Assembly: GCA_023143375.1 (NCBI GenBank)
Contig: JAGLHQ010000130.1
Coordinates: forward strand, 1-35,613
Source of the DNA: Planctomycetota bacterium
GTDB taxonomy: Bacteria > Planctomycetota > Phycisphaerae > Sedimentisphaerales > Anaerohalosphaeraceae
Reading direction: 5' to 3'
DNA: 35,613 nt
This document shows positions 32,174 to 35,613 of the stretch, piece by piece (position 1 is the first letter of the stretch; each line of letters opens with the position of its first letter). The translations under genes were made by a program, and so were the position numbers. The notes below the pieces were generated by a model. That model saw only the letters and a program-made list of their open reading frames with translations. It did not search any database and was not told where the DNA came from.

Positions 32174-34126
32174 ATGCCATTAGTAACTCTAACAGATATT
32201 CATAAGTCGTTCGGCTCAGAGGTCATTTTTAAGGGGCTTAGCGAACGTTTTTTTGCCGGCGAGAAAGTCGGTCTCATCGGAGATAACGGTTCCGGGAAAA
32301 CGACGCTATTTAAGCTTATCCTCGGCCGGCACGAACCTGAGATCGGCGCAGTGATCAAACGCAAAGGCCTGCGCATCGGCTACCTGCCGCAGGAGCCTCG
32401 CTTCGACGGCGAGCTTACCGTCCTCGAACAGATGCACGCCGGCCTGGAAGAAATATTAAGTATTCAAAAAAAACTCGATCGTCTTTCCCACAGCCTGGGC
32501 GAACTCCACAGCGACGCCCTGGAAAAAGCAATGGAAGAATACCAGCGCATATCCACCCAGTTCGAGCTTGCGGGCGGATACGAATATGAAACGCGCGTTC
32601 ATACCGTTCTGGCTGGGCTGGGCTTTGGCACAGAGGGTTACGAAGTAAAGACCTCGGCGCTTAGCGGAGGGCAGCTATCCCGGCTGGGCCTGGCACTAAC
32701 GCTGATGACAGATGCAGACTTGCTGCTGTTGGATGAACCGACAAACCACCTCGATCTGGAAGCGACGATATGGCTGGAAAAATTCCTTAAACGAACCGCC
32801 GCCGGGGTGATCGTTATAAGCCATGACAGGTTCCTGCTCGACAGCATCACGGGCCGCATCGTCGAGCTCGACCAATACAAATGCAGATCATGGAAAGGCA
32901 ACTACAGCAAGTTCCTCATAGACAAAGAAAAGGCCGCCCTCCAACAGCAGCGCCAATACCAAAAGCGAGTCGAGATGGTCGATAAGACACGCGACTTCGT
33001 CGCCCGCAACAAGAACAAAGAGGGAATGCGAGGCACAGCACTGGGCAGACAAAAACGTCTGGATAAACTGTTAGATAATGATAAGGATTTCCTGACAACC
33101 GCCGCCGGCAAAAAAAAGGTTAGATTCTCTTTCACCAAAGGCAAGAGCAAAAGCGATATTGTATTGCGGAGCGAAGAACTGTCAAAATCGTTCGATGAGC
33201 TGTTGTTGTTTAAAGGTCTTACATTCGACCTTTTGGACGGCGAGCGGCTTGGCGTCACCGGGCCCAACGGTACCGGAAAAAGCACGCTGCTGAAGATGGC
33301 GCTGGGACAAATAGAACCCTCGGGTGGGACGATCAGGATAGGGGCAAGCCTGAAAATCGGATACCTCGATCAACATGCCAACGAACTGGACCCGGAAAGC
33401 ACCGTCCTGGAAGAGGGTTGCAGGGTTCGGCTGGACCTGACGCCGGAAAAGGTTCGCGGCCTCCTCGGAGCGTTCCTGTTTACCGGTGACGACGTGTTTA
33501 AGAAAGTCAGCCAGCTTAGCGGCGGACAGCAGAATCGCCTAATGCTGTGTAAGCTGGTCCTAAGCGAGCCGGACGTGCTTGTCCTCGACGAACCGACGAA
33601 CCATCTCGACATCGCCAGCCGAGAAATGCTCGAAAACGCGCTGGGCGAATATCCCGGCGCGATCATCGCTGTTAGCCATGATCGGTACTTTCTGGATAAG
33701 GTTGTGGATAAGTTGTTGATAATTGGTGCAGACGAGATCGGAGCCAGGGAAACGGGTCGATTTGAGTTCATCGCAGCTCACAAAAAGGTCTATTCAAGGT
33801 ACGCTGAACTGCTCGAAAAGCGGACTTACGACCGTGTAAAGGCACAAACTGAGGCAAAGGCCGCCAGGAAAGCGAAGAAGGCGGCGGCAGTGCAGCATAA
33901 GCGTGCCGTGCCAAAGGGGTTAAAGAGATTTAACAGGTTATCCACAGAACAGATCGAAGAATCGATCATAGAGATGGAGGATAAAGTGGCCCGGCTAAAG
34001 GAGCGATTCGGCGACGAAGAGGTCTACAAACAGCAGGTGCTGCTGGAGCAGCTTCAGGGAGAGTTCGACGAGGCCCAGGCAGAACTAGAGCTGCTGTATA
34101 AAGCCTACGAACTCCGAGAAGCATAA
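32174..34126 (+). CDS. ABC-F family ATPase (Uup/EttA-like translation factor)
   Basis: Two fused ABC domains without membrane segments. The first has GDNGSGKTT, LSGGQLSRLGLA and LLLLDEPTNHLD; the second has GPNGTGKST, LSGGQQNRLMLC and LVLDEPTNHLD. The inter-domain linker (about 235-310) is the basic P-site tRNA-interacting arm of ribosome-binding ABC-F proteins, and the C-terminal 90 residues are a charged coiled coil as in Uup. ATG 32174 fits the family N-terminus (PLVTLTDIHKSFG); ATG 32159 is five codons upstream and equally lacks a ribosome site. A perfect DnaA box (33938-33946) lies inside the gene. Confidence 0.93.
   Translation: MPLVTLTDIHKSFGSEVIFKGLSERFFAGEKVGLIGDNGSGKTTLFKLILGRHEPEIGAVIKRKGLRIGYLPQEPRFDGELTVLEQMHAGLEEILSIQKKLDRLSHSLGELHSDALEKAMEEYQRISTQFELAGGYEYETRVHTVLAGLGFGTEGYEVKTSALSGGQLSRLGLALTLMTDADLLLLDEPTNHLDLEATIWLEKFLKRTAAGVIVISHDRFLLDSITGRIVELDQYKCRSWKGNYSKFLIDKEKAALQQQRQYQKRVEMVDKTRDFVARNKNKEGMRGTALGRQKRLDKLLDNDKDFLTTAAGKKKVRFSFTKGKSKSDIVLRSEELSKSFDELLLFKGLTFDLLDGERLGVTGPNGTGKSTLLKMALGQIEPSGGTIRIGASLKIGYLDQHANELDPESTVLEEGCRVRLDLTPEKVRGLLGAFLFTGDDVFKKVSQLSGGQQNRLMLCKLVLSEPDVLVLDEPTNHLDIASREMLENALGEYPGAIIAVSHDRYFLDKVVDKLLIIGADEIGARETGRFEFIAAHKKVYSRYAELLEKRTYDRVKAQTEAKAARKAKKAAAVQHKRAVPKGLKRFNRLSTEQIEESIIEMEDKVARLKERFGDEEVYKQQVLLEQLQGEFDEAQAELELLYKAYELREA
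33938..33946. promoter_or_regulatory. Perfect DnaA-box sequence inside the ABC-F gene
   Basis: TTATCCACA on the plus strand. With one more perfect box at 34941 it adds to the evidence for a nearby origin, though a single box in coding DNA can arise by chance. Confidence 0.35.
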
Positions 34127-34130
34127 AGGT

Positions 34131-34163
34131 ATACCAAAACTATACCGTTTCTATACCGCTTAT
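34131..34163. repeat. Three ATACC iterons at exact 11-bp spacing
   Basis: ATACCAAAACT, ATACCGTTTCT and ATACCGCTTAT start at 34131, 34142 and 34153. The 11-base period is close to one helical turn, so a bound protein would see all three on one face. Confidence 0.5.
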
Positions 34164-34220
34164 AACTTTACGTTGGGGTTTTGTGAGTTTTTTTGCTCAC
34201 CCTTTGCCCGCTGGCATTGC

Positions 34221-34249
34221 TTGACATTGCTCAAGAGTTGTTATATAGT
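34221..34249 (+). promoter_or_regulatory. Sigma-70-type promoter for the membrane protein gene
   Basis: TTGACA (34221-34226), 17 bases, TATAGT (34244-34249). It lies 37 bases before the ATG at 34286, which supports that start over the longer frame. Confidence 0.75.
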
Positions 34250-34285
34250 TCCGGCGTAAAGGATTATGTAAAAAAGGAGTTTTCG

Positions 34286-34894
34286 ATGGTTGACGGAACG
34301 ACCGGTTGTAAGTGTCATAATGACAGCGACAAAAAATGTTTATGCAGATGGTGGCCCTTGATCATGGGCCCGGCGGCGATGGCAATGGTTTATATCGCCC
34401 AGGCTGTAAGCCCAGAGCAAATAGCCTGGCGAGGAGCCAATGAAAGCATGGCTTTGATATTGGTAGGCATCTCTATCGTCGGCTTCGGCGCTCAAGCAAT
34501 AAGATATAAGCAGGAATTCCAATTCTTTATGCTCACGCTTTGCATAGCTTTCTTTTGCAGGGAGTGGCATTTCGCAGGGACAAGCAACGGGATCTATGTC
34601 GCGCTGGCATGTCTTGCGGCCTGGTTCTTCAAACGCCAGCGTCAGATCGACGGTTTTTTCAAGGGCAATGCAGTTGAGCCATGGTTCTGGGCGACGTTTA
34701 GCTGTTATGTGCTAAGTCAGATCATCGCAAGACGGGTCTTTAGATACGTCGGCTTGCCCGGCGAAGAGGAGATGCATATTTACCTGGAAGAGACTGTCGA
34801 GACAATGGCGCACGTAGTTATGATCGTAACCTGCCTCGTGTCGTGGATAAGAGCGGCTGGCATGAAACATCAAGGTGAGGAAATTAAACCTTAA
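34286..34894 (+). CDS. Multi-helix membrane protein with Cys-rich N-terminus, unknown function
   Basis: The 202-residue protein begins with CKCHNDSDKKCLC (residues 7-19), four cysteines that could bind a metal. About six hydrophobic helices follow (for example LIMGPAAMAMVYIAQAV, ALILVGISIVGFGAQAI, FFMLTLCIAFFC). HIYLEETVETMAHVVMIV near 165-182 puts His and Glu residues close together beside a helix. ATG 34286 has AGGAG seven bases upstream and a promoter directly before it. No family recognised. Confidence 0.8.
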   Translation: MVDGTTGCKCHNDSDKKCLCRWWPLIMGPAAMAMVYIAQAVSPEQIAWRGANESMALILVGISIVGFGAQAIRYKQEFQFFMLTLCIAFFCREWHFAGTSNGIYVALACLAAWFFKRQRQIDGFFKGNAVEPWFWATFSCYVLSQIIARRVFRYVGLPGEEEMHIYLEETVETMAHVVMIVTCLVSWIRAAGMKHQGEEIKP

Positions 34895-35349
34895 ATCTAG
34901 AAAAATTTTTATAATTTTGGGTTTTTTCTGTTACTTCTTCTGTGGATAAGCTGTTATATGTGCTGTTGGTGATGTTGGTAGATTCGGGGTTAAACGGGGT
35001 TATCAGTATAGATGACGGGGTTTTTGAAATAGCTTTACATTTGTAACACAAGAACTCACAGGCAACTCACAAGTGCTTTTGGAAAGTAATCGTTCATAAC
35101 CCCCGTGTTTTACGTGGTTTATGTCGGTTGGAGGTTTGGGGTTTCACAAATTCACTGTCTATAAGAATAATAATAATATTTTTTATTCTTTTATATATAA
35201 TTAAAAAACACCTGCTCGGGTGTTGTTAAAACTTCCCTAAAAAACTTCACTTTTAGAGCATCAAAAAGCTTTCCATTCCACCTATTTTCGTGTAATATAT
35301 CTGACTAATACCAGTTCGCATTTTAAATTGCGCGTCAGTGAATACAGTT

Positions 35350-35378
35350 TGTCATCCCAAACTTGATTTGGGATCCAT
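35350..35378. repeat. Family 1 hairpin repeat, AACTTGATT variant
   Basis: TGTCATCCCAAA-CTTGA-TTTGGGATCCAT. Same ends as the other copies but with a different loop. Confidence 0.85.
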
Positions 35379-35393
35379 TTCTACGCCGTAATA

Positions 35394-35421
35394 ATGGATC
35401 CCAGCTTTCGCTGGGATGACA
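35394..35421. repeat. Family 1 hairpin repeat, opposite orientation
   Basis: ATGGATCCCAGC-TTTC-GCTGGGATGACA, the reverse complement of the 2931-2958 copy. With its neighbour at 35350 it makes a larger inverted pair, GGGATCCATT/AATGGATCCC. Confidence 0.88.
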
Positions 35422-35504
35422 ATTGTGATTTGGTAAAGCGCATTTTTTTATTAGGATTGGTATAAGAATTAAATGGAGAAAATAGAAAATTATAAGGGAT
35501 TGCT

Positions 35505-35613
35505 ATGAAAGTTAAATTCAATAGATTGGCACTACAAGAAGCTCTTAACCTTGTAACCAGTATCGTACCGAGCAGGACGCCCAAGCCGATCTTGCAGTGT
35601 CTGAAACTAACTG
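35505..35613 (+). CDS. dnaN: DNA polymerase III beta sliding clamp, N-terminus, cut by window edge
   Basis: Only 36 residues are visible: VKFNRLALQEALNLVTSIV then PSRTPKPILQCLKL, the usual beginning of the beta clamp, in which the xxxRxxxPILxxxxL segment is conserved. The clamp encircles DNA and tethers the replicative polymerase. ATG 35505 has AGGG seven bases upstream. It is normally next to dnaA at the origin; here the upstream neighbour is a spacer and a membrane protein. Confidence 0.93.
   Translation, partial: MKVKFNRLALQEALNLVTSIVPSRTPKPILQCLKLT

Larger units (their letters stand above)
34895..35504. other. Candidate oriC spacer upstream of dnaN
   Basis: A 610-base gene-free region. 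It has a perfect DnaA box in inverse orientation (TGTGGATAA, 34941-34949), and a very AT-rich stretch (ATAAGAATAATAATAATATT and on, about 35160-35210) suitable as an unwinding element. It ends with two family 1 hairpins facing each other before dnaN (35350-35378 and 35394-35421). Only one perfect box is seen here and dnaA is absent from the window, so the origin call is tentative. Confidence 0.4.

Overview
The window reads as a piece of a bacterial chromosome, most likely an uncultured Planctomycetota member of the Phycisphaerae type. This rests on three things: a degenerate 16S fragment near 9.2 kb with the planctomycete-style helix sequence, a mixture of housekeeping genes with long intergenic spacers full of short palindromic repeats, and a twin-arginine sulfatase. 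The assignment is an inference. The right end carries the start of dnaN behind an AT-rich, DnaA-box-containing spacer, so the window probably ends beside the replication origin; dnaA is not visible.

Layout. 0-9 kb, minus strand, housekeeping: start of a WlbA-like sugar oxidase, tRNA-His with promoter and terminator, scpB, a NIF3-family metal protein, the pABA genes pabC-like and pabB, deoC, a small membrane protein, a P-loop-like kinase homologue and a HEAT-type protein. The spacers hold three families of short repeats. 9.1-14.5 kb: an AT-rich accessory block of six minus-strand genes with tight spacing. In transcription order these are a long archaeal-like nucleotidyltransferase, a calcineurin-like phosphoesterase, a protein resembling a class Ic (Tyr/Trp) aminoacyl-tRNA synthetase without HIGH and KMSKS, an unknown protein with a possible Rossmann/TIR-like half, a four-helix membrane protein, and an 87-residue protein. 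Its far end abuts the 16S rRNA gene fragment. This is the best candidate for an undescribed system.

14.8-20.3 kb: a signalling block (HPt-receiver protein, single-domain receiver, PAS histidine kinase with a structured leader RNA, cupin, STAS protein, MBL-fold hydrolase). 20.5-25.5 kb: a Leu-carboxyl-methyltransferase-like enzyme, thioredoxin-type arsenate reductase, der and cstA. 25.5-27.8 kb: the c-di-AMP operon (small lipoprotein, diadenylate cyclase, YbbR protein) from a TTGACA-17-TAGAAT promoter. 27.8-34.9 kb: a WYL regulator, a lipoprotein, a sulfatase, a nucleotidyltransferase paired with a 63-residue protein, an ABC-F ATPase and a membrane protein.

How genes fit together: pabB and pabC-like give p-aminobenzoate for folate (no pabA is visible); the cyclase and YbbR protein make and regulate c-di-AMP; the kinase and two receivers form a phosphorelay; the six-gene island looks like a self-contained RNA- or nucleotide-centred module of foreign origin.
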